From positions 1 to 59,410 of the IMG/VR virus record IMGVR_UViG_3300020021_000010: a stretch of 59,410 nucleotides of DNA; one strand, written 5' to 3'. Origin of the DNA: a virus. The translations under genes were made by a program, and so were the position numbers. Below are positions 25,090 through 33,080 of the stretch, piece by piece. Position 1 is the stretch's first letter. Every line of letters begins with the position of its first letter. Under the pieces are notes generated by a model. It made no database searches and was not told where the DNA came from. It worked only from the letters and a program-made list of their open reading frames with translations.

Positions 25090-25112
25090 CGCCGCGATTC
25101 ACGCTCGCGGCG
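25090..25112. terminator. Perfect 8-bp inverted repeat with 7-base loop
   Basis: CGCCGCGA and TCGCGGCG flank TTCACGC. It lies just upstream of the 59-residue gene and 118 bases after the previous gene, in otherwise empty sequence. It may attenuate the early operon or act as an operator; no T-run follows. Confidence 0.35.
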
Positions 25113-25229
25113 AAGGCCAGCAGTCCTCTGCCCGGATAGGGCTAGCTAGCTCAAGATCAAGATTTGCCGTGAAGCTGAGTCCACGGCAGGCCGGCCACGG
25201 TTCTCGGTTACTTGCCGATTCGCGCTCAT

Positions 25230-25427
25230 CTAAGGACGATGTGTTCCGAACATCAATGAGCGCGCGATGCTCAAGTCAGCAGCACGGTCTATCCGCTCGA
25301 GCACGTCCAGCTCGAAGCCCGTGAGGGGCAATTTGGCGATCTCAAGATCGGCCTGTTCCTCGGCGAGGTCCATCGCGCGAAGCAGATCGTCCGACAGCGG
25401 GAAGCTTTCGACCCTGTAGTCGCTCAC
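25230..25427 (-). CDS. 65-residue hypothetical protein
   Basis: MSDYRVESFPLSDDLLRAMD then helices rich in Ala, Leu and Asp (LAEEQADLEIAKLPLTGFEL). The start overlaps the preceding stop by 4 bases, so it belongs to the same operon. All-helical, acidic, no known family. Confidence 0.6.
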   Translation of the reverse strand: MSDYRVESFPLSDDLLRAMDLAEEQADLEIAKLPLTGFELDVLERIDRAADLSIARSLMFGTHRP

Positions 25428-25723
25428 GCCGCTTTCCTAGCTGGCCGTTCGCCGGGGATCGCACGTCCACACTTCGCGCAGTCGCCTTCGACCAAGCCGA
25501 AGGGACGGTCGCATTCGCAGGCCTGTGCGACTGGAGCAACGGGGTTGCGCTTCGCCTCGGCGACTTGCGCGCGCTTCATGCAGTCCTCACACACGCATCC
25601 GCTGGTGTAGCCATGGCAGGAGCTTGCCGGTGGATCTACGACGCGAAGCTGGCCGTCCTGCGCGACGACCGCGCAACCGTGCTTGCCGTATGCCGGCAGA
25701 AGGATCTTGACCGTCATACGCAT
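25424..25723 (-). CDS. Cys-rich (zinc-binding) protein
   Basis: 99 residues. After an N-terminal strand pair (MRMTVKILLPAYGKHGCAVV) come CHGYTSGCVCEDC and later CECDRP...CAKCGRAIPG, eight cysteines in two clusters. The first resembles the 'gCxCexC' motif also seen at 37921-38148. Probably a small DNA- or RNA-binding zinc protein. Confidence 0.55.
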   Translation of the reverse strand: MRMTVKILLPAYGKHGCAVVAQDGQLRVVDPPASSCHGYTSGCVCEDCMKRAQVAEAKRNPVAPVAQACECDRPFGLVEGDCAKCGRAIPGERPARKAA

Positions 25724-25797
25724 CCTCCCCCGGCTTTGGCTGCCTGCCGCGTCTAGAACGTCTGCGAACAGGGGCTTGCCACGTCTTGGTCCATATT

Positions 25798-26190
25798 CTA
25801 TATCAGGTCGTCGGACGGAACCTCGTCTATTCGCTCGACGGCGCCGGGAAGAACTCCGATTGCTGTCCCGTCGAGCTGGATGACCTTGAGTTCGGCGTCG
25901 CTGTCGCGCGCGAACTGAAGTCCCGCCTCGATTGCCTCCCGGGTGGTTCTCGTGAGCACATCCGCCGCGCCAACCATCCTCAGAACCAGCGTCACAGGTG
26001 CCGGATCGACAACGACGGTCAGCGTGCGCCAGCCCTCCCCGTCTTCGTGGATCTCCACGGGCACGCCGAGCATCAGTTCGGCGTCCTGCTGGATTGTCTT
26101 TCGCAGGTGCTCGGACGCCTCCCTACCGGCGTACTTCGCGCTGATCGCGTCGTTGACCTCGCGTAGCTGCTGCTCGGTGACTTGCCTCAT
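25798..26190 (-). CDS. Hypothetical alpha/beta protein
   Basis: 130 residues. An N-terminal helix (VTEQQLREVNDAISAKYAG) is followed by strands (WRTLTVVVDPAPVTLVLRMV) and a C-terminal alpha/beta part. Its start overlaps the preceding stop by 4 bases. No motif recognised; the gap of 74 bases after it contains nothing obvious. Confidence 0.55.
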   Translation of the reverse strand: MRQVTEQQLREVNDAISAKYAGREASEHLRKTIQQDAELMLGVPVEIHEDGEGWRTLTVVVDPAPVTLVLRMVGAADVLTRTTREAIEAGLQFARDSDAELKVIQLDGTAIGVLPGAVERIDEVPSDDLI

Positions 26191-26588
26191 GCCGAAGACG
26201 TCCTGCGGCTCGCGGGATGCTTGACCGAGCCGTCCAGAGCTGCGATGTCCCTAGCCCCTATCTTCGTGAGGATCGTGCCTTGTCGCACACGCCAACCCAC
26301 CTCGACCGTGACGCCCGGCATCGCGCGGACGTCGGCGAGCTCCTCGTCGGTGAACGGCTCCAGGTTCTCTGCGCGCCGCACCGCCTCCAGGTAGGTCATC
26401 GCATGATCGTCCCGTGGGGCCAGGGCGTCCAGCGCCCGCTTGACAGCCCGGTTTCGCACCTCCGCCACGGCGTGGGTCTCGTCGTCGTAGCCATCGGGCT
26501 TCGGTCTATACTTGCCCTCGTCGTAGTCGGCGAAGTTCACGCCCTCGTCGAACAGCGCCTCCAGGGCTTTGATCCTGTGATCGCTCAT
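26187..26588 (-). CDS. Hypothetical helical protein
   Basis: 133 residues from the ATG at 26588, which overlaps the previous stop and follows AGAAAGGAAAG. MSDHRIKALEALFDEGVNFA..., with a helix-turn pattern around DDHAMTYLEAVRRAENLEPF and LRAMPGV-like C-terminal strands. Upstream in-frame codons shadow the preceding gene. No family recognised. Confidence 0.55.
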   Translation of the reverse strand: MSDHRIKALEALFDEGVNFADYDEGKYRPKPDGYDDETHAVAEVRNRAVKRALDALAPRDDHAMTYLEAVRRAENLEPFTDEELADVRAMPGVTVEVGWRVRQGTILTKIGARDIAALDGSVKHPASRRTSSA

Positions 26589-26884
26589 GCCGCTTTCCTT
26601 TCTAGGCGCCCGAACTCGCGAGCCAGATCCCTGCATATGGCGAACGCTGCGAGATCGTGGTCTGCCCGCTCGATGAACTGAGCTGTCACGGGGCAGATAG
26701 CGATCATGTCGCGTCGCCATGCCACCACGTAGCACTCCAGGGGACCATAAGAACGCTGCCCGAGCACCCGTGCTGCCTCAGACGGCAAATCAGTCGCGTC
26801 CCCGTAGAGCGCGATTCGGTCGCACTCGACCTGCCCCATTGCACGAGCCTCGTCAAGTCGCCTCTGGAAGTTCTCAACGCTCAT
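26585..26884 (-). CDS. Hypothetical protein
   Basis: 99 residues starting MSVENFQRRLDEARAMGQVE at 26884 (ATGA overlap with the regulator upstream). Contains ALYGDATDLPSEAARVLGQR and a hydrophobic strand MIAICPVTAQFI; ends in a basic LERKAA. No family recognised. Confidence 0.55.
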   Translation of the reverse strand: MSVENFQRRLDEARAMGQVECDRIALYGDATDLPSEAARVLGQRSYGPLECYVVAWRRDMIAICPVTAQFIERADHDLAAFAICRDLAREFGRLERKAA

Positions 26885-27438
26885 GCCGCACGGCCCAGGA
26901 TACGCCGAACCGTACTCTTCGGCAGCTTCGTTATCGCAGCTATCTGCCGCTCTCTCATGTGCTGTCCAGCTAGCTCCAGGACACGCGCGCGCTGCTTCTC
27001 CGGTGGCAGCTTCTCCTCGTCCGGGATGACGCTCGCTTTCAGCCAAGCGCGTCTCACAAGCGACGGCGTGACGCGGCAGTGCATCGCCACCTCGTCCACG
27101 GTCCATCCCTCGCGGCACTTCTTCGCGATCCGCGCTTCGAGATCCGCCATGCTCTCGCCTGTGACCTGCCCGTTTGTGGCTTTCCGGTAGCTGCCGAGAT
27201 CCTTCCTCGCCGCCGTGAAGATCGCTTCCTGGGCTTCCTCGCTGAAAGCACCGTTCCAGCGGCCTAGCCAGTAGACGTGCATCGGCATCTCGCTCCCACC
27301 GTCCAAGCGGGCACCGGGAGGAGGCTTAGAATCCGCCACACCGCCTGCTCCGGTCGGTGAGTAGTTCGTGATTGATCCGCCTGCGACCATCTCCATTTCG
27401 CAGAGCACCTGACGGAAGCTGTCCTCGAGTTCGCTCAT
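26881..27438 (-). CDS. HTH DNA-binding protein, possible phage regulator
   Basis: 185 residues with two helix-turn-helix candidates: GWTVDEVAMHCRVTPSLVRR around 110-130 and MRERQIAAITKLPKSTVRRI around 160-182. Dual HTH regions occur in phage late regulators and small-terminase-like proteins. It is the first gene below rtcB after a 47-base gap, so it could control the downstream genes or the late operon. I cannot say which. Confidence 0.6.
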   Translation of the reverse strand: MSELEDSFRQVLCEMEMVAGGSITNYSPTGAGGVADSKPPPGARLDGGSEMPMHVYWLGRWNGAFSEEAQEAIFTAARKDLGSYRKATNGQVTGESMADLEARIAKKCREGWTVDEVAMHCRVTPSLVRRAWLKASVIPDEEKLPPEKQRARVLELAGQHMRERQIAAITKLPKSTVRRILGRAA

Positions 27439-27485
27439 CTACTCCCCCTTGGTTGGTGATTCGAGTGTCCGAAATGGCATCAGGG

Positions 27486-28817
27486 CTAGTCCTTGAACGG
27501 GTCGAAGATGTCCGCGCCGGCCATAGCCACGCCGATAGGCGTGAGCGTGTGCAGGATGCGAATCGTGTCCTTATGGGCGTCAAGAACCGCGTCGAGGCGC
27601 TTGTAAGCACCTGGCGCCTCGTCTGCCGCTGCCCCGCGAAGCTCGATGTGTTTCTCCCGCATTGAGTTCTGCACGTCGGGCCAGTCGATCACTCCCGGAC
27701 GCACCTGCTCGGTGACCGTGCGTTTGAGTAGCTTCCCGTCCGGGTGATCGGGGCACGGGATGCGTTCTCCGCCCGCGAGCTGCTTGTCGCGCGGCGCGCG
27801 GTAGGAGCAGTCGCGGTCGTTGCACTCCCAGACGTTGAAGCGTCGCGTCTTACCGGCGGCTTGGGTTCTGCTCATCACCCGCCCGGCGCCGTGAACGGTG
27901 CTGTAGAGCAAGCTCTCGCCCGCGGGTGACTCGATGCCTTCGAGGATCACCGAGGGCTCGCCCATCGTCGCGCCGACGAAACCCTGCTGTCCGGGGAATG
28001 CCGGTGTGCAGCCCTTGCGGATCACCCACACGTCCTCCCCCTGGTGCATCTCTTTCCAGGCGAAGTTGTGGTGGTTGTGGACCTCCTCTAGCGCGTCGGC
28101 TCCAAGGATGTCCAGCACCTTTTGGACGACTAGGTCGCGTCCGGCATAGGCGTACTCTCCTGCGAGCGTCATCGCCTCGATATACGCCTGTCCTAGCTCG
28201 CTGTCGGTGCGGAACAGGACGGGCGGACTGTCCATCTCGCCATCGGCGGCGTGCTCGCCGAACTGCTTGCCCTGCGCGAGTGCGAGGAAGCCGCTGGCGG
28301 TCTTGTGGCCGAACCCGCGTGAACCGAAGTGCACGCCGACCCATAGCCAGCCGTCCTCGTCCCCGAACAGGTCGACGTAGTGGTTGCCGGAGCCGACCGT
28401 GCCGAGCTGGTTGCTCGCGGTCTGCGTGAGTTTGCGTTGCGGGGCAAACTCGGCGTGCGCGATCGAATCCAGCACCGAATGGTCGACCGGCTCGTCGTTG
28501 ACACGCCCCACCCCGAAGCTGATGCGCGCCACGATCTCGTCCATAGTCTTCGCGACCGCCCCGTGGAGCAGCCCGTCATAGCGGAGGTCGTCGACCCGGA
28601 TGTTCGTCCGGACCGCCTTGTTACCGCAGCCGATGTCATAGCCCACACCAGACGGACTGATCTGGCCCCGATACGCCACCACCCCACCGATCGGCTGGCT
28701 ATAGCCGACATGTCCATCGGCGCAGATCGCGGCGCCTAGCGCGTCGCCCTCGTCCGCACAGCGCACGAGCTGCTCAATCGCGCGCTGGTCTACATCTCCC
28801 CGAGTCGTGACGTTCAT
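27486..28817 (-). CDS. rtcB: RtcB RNA-splicing ligase
   Basis: 443 residues. RtcB joins 3'-phosphate or 2',3'-cyclic phosphate RNA ends to 5'-OH ends using GTP and Mn2+. Visible motifs: GVGYDIGCGNKA (metal ligands D61, C64), GTVGSGNHYVDL (H146), GVHFGSRGFGH (H163), and YSTVHGAGRVMSR with H309, the residue guanylylated in the family. A zinc-ribbon insert with C332, C337 and C355 follows, absent from many cellular RtcB proteins. It begins the operon with the HD gene by a 4-base overlap. Phage RtcB may repair tRNAs cut by host nucleases. Confidence 0.93.
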   Translation of the reverse strand: MNVTTRGDVDQRAIEQLVRCADEGDALGAAICADGHVGYSQPIGGVVAYRGQISPSGVGYDIGCGNKAVRTNIRVDDLRYDGLLHGAVAKTMDEIVARISFGVGRVNDEPVDHSVLDSIAHAEFAPQRKLTQTASNQLGTVGSGNHYVDLFGDEDGWLWVGVHFGSRGFGHKTASGFLALAQGKQFGEHAADGEMDSPPVLFRTDSELGQAYIEAMTLAGEYAYAGRDLVVQKVLDILGADALEEVHNHHNFAWKEMHQGEDVWVIRKGCTPAFPGQQGFVGATMGEPSVILEGIESPAGESLLYSTVHGAGRVMSRTQAAGKTRRFNVWECNDRDCSYRAPRDKQLAGGERIPCPDHPDGKLLKRTVTEQVRPGVIDWPDVQNSMREKHIELRGAAADEAPGAYKRLDAVLDAHKDTIRILHTLTPIGVAMAGADIFDPFKD

Positions 28818-29299
28818 GCTGCCTCCTTATCGTCGGTGACGTCTTCGAGTGTCCTGATTGCCGTCTCGTAGCGCCGTTTTAGGGACTGCCAGCGGCGAGC
28901 ACTAGCTAAGCCCTCCTCGCTGATATTGCATTCGAGTGGGATGCGAAAGAGGTTGTCTTTCAGGTCTGCGAGCTTGACCTCACGGGCGAGATCCCCCGCG
29001 CCGAAGATGTCTTCGCAGCGAGCGATACGGCCGATGTAATCGGCGTAGGTGCAATGTCCGCGGGTGAGAATGCCTAGGGCGTGGGCGTCGCCCACGGGCA
29101 GACCAAGGTGTGTAGCCACAGTCATCCAATCATCCGATCCGTCCTCGCAGACGTCGTGTAGTGCCGCGACGACCTTCGCCTCGTCGCTCACCGCTTCCAC
29201 CACTCTGAGGATGTGGAGGAGATACGGCTGGCCCTGTTTGTCGACCGTCGCCGCGTGTGCGCGGATCGCAATCTGGAGGGCTGCTGCCAGATCGCTCAT
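28814..29299 (-). CDS. RelA/SpoT-type HD hydrolase (possible ppGpp hydrolase)
   Basis: 161 residues from the ATG at 29299. H15 in AIRAHAATVDKQGQPYLLHI, H29, then AALHDVCEDG (H48-D49, E52-D53) reproduce the HD ligands of RelA/SpoT and MESH1 hydrolases, which remove pyrophosphate from (p)ppGpp. No synthetase or regulatory domain follows, so it is a stand-alone HD enzyme about the size of MESH1 proteins. It overlaps rtcB by 4 bases. Substrate is inferred. Confidence 0.7.
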   Translation of the reverse strand: MSDLAAALQIAIRAHAATVDKQGQPYLLHILRVVEAVSDEAKVVAALHDVCEDGSDDWMTVATHLGLPVGDAHALGILTRGHCTYADYIGRIARCEDIFGAGDLAREVKLADLKDNLFRIPLECNISEEGLASARRWQSLKRRYETAIRTLEDVTDDKEAA

Positions 29300-29988
29300 G
29301 CGGCCATCTCCTCGTGTAGCTCGGGGAACTCCTCCTCCGACCAGACCTCCCACCACATGAGCCCCGCGTTCGTGAGGATCTGGTCTGCTACGTCAAGCTG
29401 GACGCGTTGACGTTCCCCGGTCTTCCAGGCGAACAGGCTCCGGGGGGTGAAGCCGAGCTCCTCACCCAACTGGTCGATGCTGTCCCTTGACTCGGCCATG
29501 CCCAGTAGGAGGTCAGCGAGTGGCTTAGCTGGCAATTCGGGGAGGTTCTCGCGAACCTTCCTAGCGTGGGCGATGTGCCGCATGACGGGCTTGCCGGAGC
29601 GCTCGGCTCTCAAGGCGTGCTGTATGCGTCTGTTTTCCAGCCATCTCGCGTGACTCTGCGAGTCGGCGAAGACGCGCTCCTTGTAGCGCAGTCTTGCGGC
29701 CCGGGCCTTCTCTGGGTTCCGTTTGCGCCAGTTTCGTTGCAGCCTGTTCTTGGCAACGCGATCCCTGGCGCTCCACTCGGGGTCCTTCTTGCGCCTCGCC
29801 TGCAACTCCAGTTTCCGTTTCGCAGCACAGGGCTTGCATTCGTAGGCGCGGTTCGTGACCTCCCCCTGCTCGTTACGCGCCCCGACTGAGAAGTTCAACT
29901 CGTAGTCCTGCTCCACGCCGCAGTCACGGCAGACGCGGAGCTTCCGTCCCGTCTCGGGGTCTATGAACGTTTTGCGCTTCCCGCCCAT
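29296..29988 (-). CDS. Zinc-finger protein with C-terminal HTH-like region
   Basis: 230 residues. N-terminal CRDCG and YECKPCAAKRK form a zinc knuckle pair resembling those of phage HNH-associated proteins; residues 55-120 are strongly basic (ARRKKDPEWSARDRVAKNRL). The C-terminal part (SRDSIDQLGEELGFTPRSLF) looks like an XRE-type helix-turn-helix. No HNH core is evident. Likely a DNA-binding regulator; overlaps its neighbours by 4 and 1 bases. Confidence 0.55.
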   Translation of the reverse strand: MGGKRKTFIDPETGRKLRVCRDCGVEQDYELNFSVGARNEQGEVTNRAYECKPCAAKRKLELQARRKKDPEWSARDRVAKNRLQRNWRKRNPEKARAARLRYKERVFADSQSHARWLENRRIQHALRAERSGKPVMRHIAHARKVRENLPELPAKPLADLLLGMAESRDSIDQLGEELGFTPRSLFAWKTGERQRVQLDVADQILTNAGLMWWEVWSEEEFPELHEEMAA

Positions 29989-30311
29989 CAGGCAGCACTC
30001 CGTATTGGGTCCATCGCCTGCGCTGCGAGGTACTCGCGCATCTCCAGCGTGGCCGCCAGGTGCTCCGCGTGCCGGAACGCGCGTCGTGGCAAATGCCCCC
30101 GGTGAACGTCAGAGAGCGCGGCGAAGTTGTCGGGGTTGCCAGCAAGCTCGGGCCACCGATCGGACGGGAAGATGAGCCGTACTCGGTCGGCTGGCCGTCC
30201 GCATCCACAAGCGCACAGGCCACCCGTTCTATGCAGAGCGATTCGTTCTCCTGCCATACGAGATAGCTCTTCTAGGGAGAAGCAGGTCACGACGAGTTCT
30301 CCAGTAGCCAC
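29988..30311 (-). CDS. Small Cys/His protein
   Basis: 107 residues, starting MATGELVVTCFSLEELSRMA. CACGCGRPADRVRLIF is a one-knuckle motif common in phage proteins that accompany HNH nucleases; a following HRGHLPRRAFRH could complete a metal site. It overlaps the next upstream gene's end by 25 bases. Confidence 0.5.
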   Translation of the reverse strand: MATGELVVTCFSLEELSRMAGERIALHRTGGLCACGCGRPADRVRLIFPSDRWPELAGNPDNFAALSDVHRGHLPRRAFRHAEHLAATLEMREYLAAQAMDPIRSAA

Positions 30312-30469
30312 ATCTCGTCCTCAAGGTCGATCTTCCCCGGTGCCCACGGGTGAGCGTCGTAGATGGCCTCCATCCGTGTCGCGGGTAGCTGCGGGTCACC
30401 GTGACGGCAGAACGGCGACTGCTCGGCGTCGCGCACCGTTCCGCAGCGTGGGCAGTGGTAGCGGGTCAT
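30287..30469 (-). CDS. 60-residue zinc-ribbon protein
   Basis: Starts MTRYHCPRCGTVRDAEQSPF at 30469, with C6, C9 and C20/H22 forming a rubredoxin-like knuckle, then an acidic tail. The longer in-frame ORF upstream overlaps the intergenic region after the PAPS-reductase-like gene and lacks a ribosome site. Confidence 0.5.
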   Translation of the reverse strand: MTRYHCPRCGTVRDAEQSPFCRHGDPQLPATRMEAIYDAHPWAPGKIDLEDEMWLLENSS

Positions 30470-30506
30470 GCGTGCTGCTCCGTAGAGAGAGAAGCCGCGA
30501 TGAACA

Positions 30507-31283
30507 TCAAGCCACAATCTCAAGCTCAAGCTGAGCGGCGCACTGACATAGCCGGTTAGCGCGATCACGCCCGGGGCGACGGGCACCCCACCGGCACGGC
30601 AACCCGAGATCGGCCGCCTCGGACTCTCGTGGCTCGATCACCCGAGCAAACCAGTCGGGGTACAGCGCCTGGAGCATCTCCCGCTCGCCCTTCGACGCGA
30701 ACGCGCCGCAGTTGCACTCCCCAGAGCGATGCACGAGAGCGCTCGCGTCGGACTGTGGGATCTCGTGAAGCTCCCGGTAGGCGCGCATCTCCTCGTTCGA
30801 CCAGCGCAACAACGGGTTGACCCACACCTGCGCGCCGTCGCGATCGCACGCCTTCGCCTTCCCCATTCGTCTCTGCGACTCGCTGGCGCGAGCGCCGGCA
30901 AGCAGCATGATCCGGTCCGAGCGCTTCTGCTTGTGCTCGCGCACGAGCCGGTCGATCTGACGCTCCTTTAGCAGCGTGTACGCGTACATGTGCGCACCAG
31001 GGCCGGGCACGCCGTGCTTGCGCACCATCCGCTCGTACGCATCGCCAGCCTCGTAGACCAGCAGCTCGACATCGAGGCCCTCGCAGATCGCTTCCGCGTG
31101 CTCGCGAACCCCTGGCAGCGCCGTCCCGGTGTCGATGTGGACGGCCGCCGTGAGTTCGCTGCCGAGCCATCCCTGAACTGCGTGGAGCAGGACAGATGAA
31201 TCTCCACCGCCCGAGAACAGCGCGAAGATGCACTTCGGTTGATGCTCGTCGATCGCCGAATACAAAATCTCCCGTGCGCTCAC
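30507..31283 (-). CDS. PAPS-reductase / PP-loop family protein
   Basis: 258 residues. The PP-loop ALFSGGGDSSVLLHAV (24-30) binds and adenylates a substrate, followed by VHIDTGTALPGVREHAEAIC and GARASESQRRMG, as in phage PAPS-reductase-like proteins and the DndC subfamily. The C-terminal half has CNCGAF and LCQC, potential metal or iron-sulfur ligands. No dnd neighbours are present, so substrate is uncertain: sulfate assimilation, RNA thiolation or DNA modification are all possible. Overlaps the next gene by 4 bases. Confidence 0.75.
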   Translation of the reverse strand: MSAREILYSAIDEHQPKCIFALFSGGGDSSVLLHAVQGWLGSELTAAVHIDTGTALPGVREHAEAICEGLDVELLVYEAGDAYERMVRKHGVPGPGAHMYAYTLLKERQIDRLVREHKQKRSDRIMLLAGARASESQRRMGKAKACDRDGAQVWVNPLLRWSNEEMRAYRELHEIPQSDASALVHRSGECNCGAFASKGEREMLQALYPDWFARVIEPRESEAADLGLPCRWGARRPGRDRANRLCQCAAQLELEIVA

Positions 31284-31585
31284 GACTCCTCCCCTCTCTT
31301 AGGGAGCCCGGAAGGATCTCTACGCCAGACGAAAACGCCGCCAGCCTCATCGTCGTCATCGGCGAAGGGGTCAAACTCCACCTCGATGTCGAAGCCCTGC
31401 TCGTGGACCTCGACCTGAACCCCACCCGAGGGGGTCGGCACGATTGAGGCTCTGCCCTGTTCGATCGCGTCGAGGAATACGCTGAAGGAGCGCAGCGTGT
31501 CCGGGTCGATCGGCTTGGCGCCATAGCTGTCCCAGTCCTCCTTCAGCTCAAGGAAGCCCGCCAGCGTGTCTGCGTAGCGGCTCAT
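31280..31585 (-). CDS. Conserved-looking hypothetical protein
   Basis: 101 residues from the ATG at 31585 (MSRYADTLAGFLELKEDWDS), coupled to the upstream gene by ATGA. The LKEDWDSYGAKPID motif is frequent in short bacterial and phage proteins of unknown role. A central beta segment (VEVHEQGFDIEVEFDPF) and a Trp-rich end follow. Confidence 0.55.
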   Translation of the reverse strand: MSRYADTLAGFLELKEDWDSYGAKPIDPDTLRSFSVFLDAIEQGRASIVPTPSGGVQVEVHEQGFDIEVEFDPFADDDDEAGGVFVWRRDPSGLPKRGEES

Positions 31586-31827
31586 CGCGCGCACCCACTC
31601 GACCCCAGCTCCAAATCCTTGGAGATATCTGGATCAGTTTGGAGTTGGCCAGCCGATGATAGAAAGATAGAATCATTCCCGCATGCCCGCTCAGCGCGCT
31701 GGGCCTTCTCCTGACCGATCCGCAGCCACTTCGACAACGGCAGACGCAGCTTCCGAGCAAGCCGCCACGGGATTTCCCGCTCACGTTCGACATCCCAGCC
31801 GAACCCACGCTTCAATCTCGCCACCAT
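31582..31827 (-). CDS. Small basic hypothetical protein
   Basis: 81 residues: MVARLKRGFGWDVEREREIP then a basic helix KLRLPLSKWLRIGQEKAQRA. The local sequence around 31610-31680 is more A/T-rich than its neighbours. Possibly nucleic-acid binding. Its ATG and stop couple it to both neighbours. Confidence 0.45.
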   Translation of the reverse strand: MVARLKRGFGWDVEREREIPWRLARKLRLPLSKWLRIGQEKAQRAERACGNDSIFLSSAGQLQTDPDISKDLELGSSGCAR

Positions 31828-31829
31828 CT

Positions 31830-32132
31830 CTACGCCGCCTTTTCTTTAGGGGAACACGCCTGCACGAGTAGCCCTCGCTGGCGCTCTGTCAAATCACCGA
31901 CATGCTTCTGCTCGCCGATCCTCAACCGGTTCAACACGCGGAATGCCGAGACTCGCCCCCACCTCCACTGACACGCCAGCAGGTCGAAGATCGGCATCGA
32001 GCTAGCACGCTCGTCCACCGGCGCATCCCCTATCGACAGGCTTCCACTGCCGATCTCACGCTTGAGTCCGGGGCGTCCTAGACGCACCTCGTTGGCACGA
32101 TCCAGAGCGTCCATGTACTGCGGCTGAGTCAC
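31830..32132 (-). CDS. Hypothetical protein, GTG start
   Basis: 100 residues beginning at the GTG at 32132, which overlaps the repeat protein's TGA (GTGA). Contains a helix-turn-helix-like run FRVLNRLRIGEQKHVGDLTE near the C-terminus. The longer ATG frame upstream would overlap the repeat gene. A small DNA-binding role is possible. Confidence 0.5.
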   Translation of the reverse strand: MTQPQYMDALDRANEVRLGRPGLKREIGSGSLSIGDAPVDERASSMPIFDLLACQWRWGRVSAFRVLNRLRIGEQKHVGDLTERQRGLLVQACSPKEKAA

Positions 32133-33058
32133 GCGGCGACCTCGGCCTGGGCGAGGATCTGGCCATCTTCGTCGCACTCGTAGAGCACCTTGCACGACTT
32201 GGCCTTCAGCTTGTCCGGCCGCCCACCGCCGGTGATCACAACCGCGTCAGTGACCTTGATCTCACACGCCAGGAATCTCGTGCCGTTCGCGTACTTCTGG
32301 GCCATGAACGGACGCGGGGAGAAATGCAGCCCTCCGCCGCACTCCGGTCGCGTGCTCCAATCCGCGGCAGACGGCTTCGACCCAGGCTCGTATGTGGTCC
32401 CGTGGTCGCTCACCCAGTTCTCGTTGACGAGCTTGAAGACGGTCGCTTTCCCGCGCTTCACCTCGATGCCGTAGTAGTCGAGGAACTGCTCCATCGTCGT
32501 GATCTCGGGCACCTCGATGATGACGCCGGCACCCTTGGCCGTCGATGCCCGGCTCAGCTTGTGAATGGCGGTGTACTTAGATCCCCGCGCCGTGGCGTTG
32601 CCGAACAGCTGCGCCGTGGCGTTGTCGAACAGCTGCGCCGTGGCGTTGCCGGACAGCTGCGCCGTGGCGTTGCCGGACAGCCGCGCCGTGGCGTTGCCGG
32701 ACAGCCGCGCCGTGGCGTTGCCGGACAGCCGCGCCGTGGCGTTGTCGGACAGCTGCGCCGTGGCGTTGTCGAACAGCTGCGCCGCGGCGTTGCCGAACAG
32801 CTGCGCCGTGGCGTTGCCGAACAGCTGCGCCGTGGCGTTGTCGGACAGCTGCGCCGCGGCGTTGCCGAACAGCTGCGCCGTGGCGTTGCCGGACAGCTGC
32901 GCCGTGGCGTTGCCGAACAGCTGCGCCGTGGCGTTGTCGAACAGCTGCGCCGTGGCGTTGCCGGACAGCGAATAGAACCCCCCTCGGCAAATCGGAACTT
33001 CGCCGTTCGCTATGGCTTTCTCTAACTCCTGCTGACTCGACACGTTCACGAACTCCAC
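32129..33058 (-). CDS. Octapeptide-repeat protein with conserved C-terminal domain
   Basis: 309 residues from the GTG at 33058, preceded by AAAGGAGACC. After a 33-residue leader (VEFVNVSSQQELEKAIANGE) come 16 units of eight residues of the type N-A-T-A-Q-L-(F/S)-(G/D), likely one turn of a regular beta-helix each. The C-terminal 120 residues (GKATVFKLVNENWVSDHGTT, PECGGGLHFSPRP) belong to a domain that I recall following similar 'NATA/SATV' repeats in actinobacterial and phage proteins. Function is unknown. It may be a surface or adhesin-like scaffold, but it is encoded in the early region. Confidence 0.7.
   Translation of the reverse strand: MEFVNVSSQQELEKAIANGEVPICRGGFYSLSGNATAQLFDNATAQLFGNATAQLSGNATAQLFGNAAAQLSDNATAQLFGNATAQLFGNAAAQLFDNATAQLSDNATARLSGNATARLSGNATARLSGNATAQLSGNATAQLFDNATAQLFGNATARGSKYTAIHKLSRASTAKGAGVIIEVPEITTMEQFLDYYGIEVKRGKATVFKLVNENWVSDHGTTYEPGSKPSAADWSTRPECGGGLHFSPRPFMAQKYANGTRFLACEIKVTDAVVITGGGRPDKLKAKSCKVLYECDEDGQILAQAEVAA
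32576..32959 (-). repeat. 24-bp tandem repeat array encoding octapeptides
   Basis: Sixteen contiguous 24-bp units without spacers, fifteen close to consensus and the last degenerate. Variation is limited to a few third positions, Gln/Arg, Thr/Ala, Phe/Ser and Gly/Asp switches. Near-identity at DNA level indicates recent expansion by slippage or recombination. Five of six reading frames stay open across the array because of its composition. Confidence 0.95.
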
Positions 33059-33080
33059 GCGGTCTCCTTTGGTTGGTTGT

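Noticed and set aside
32576-32959. Regular direct repeats that could look like a CRISPR array
   Set aside because: The units abut without spacers, follow an 8-residue codon period and lie inside an ORF; no cas genes are present.
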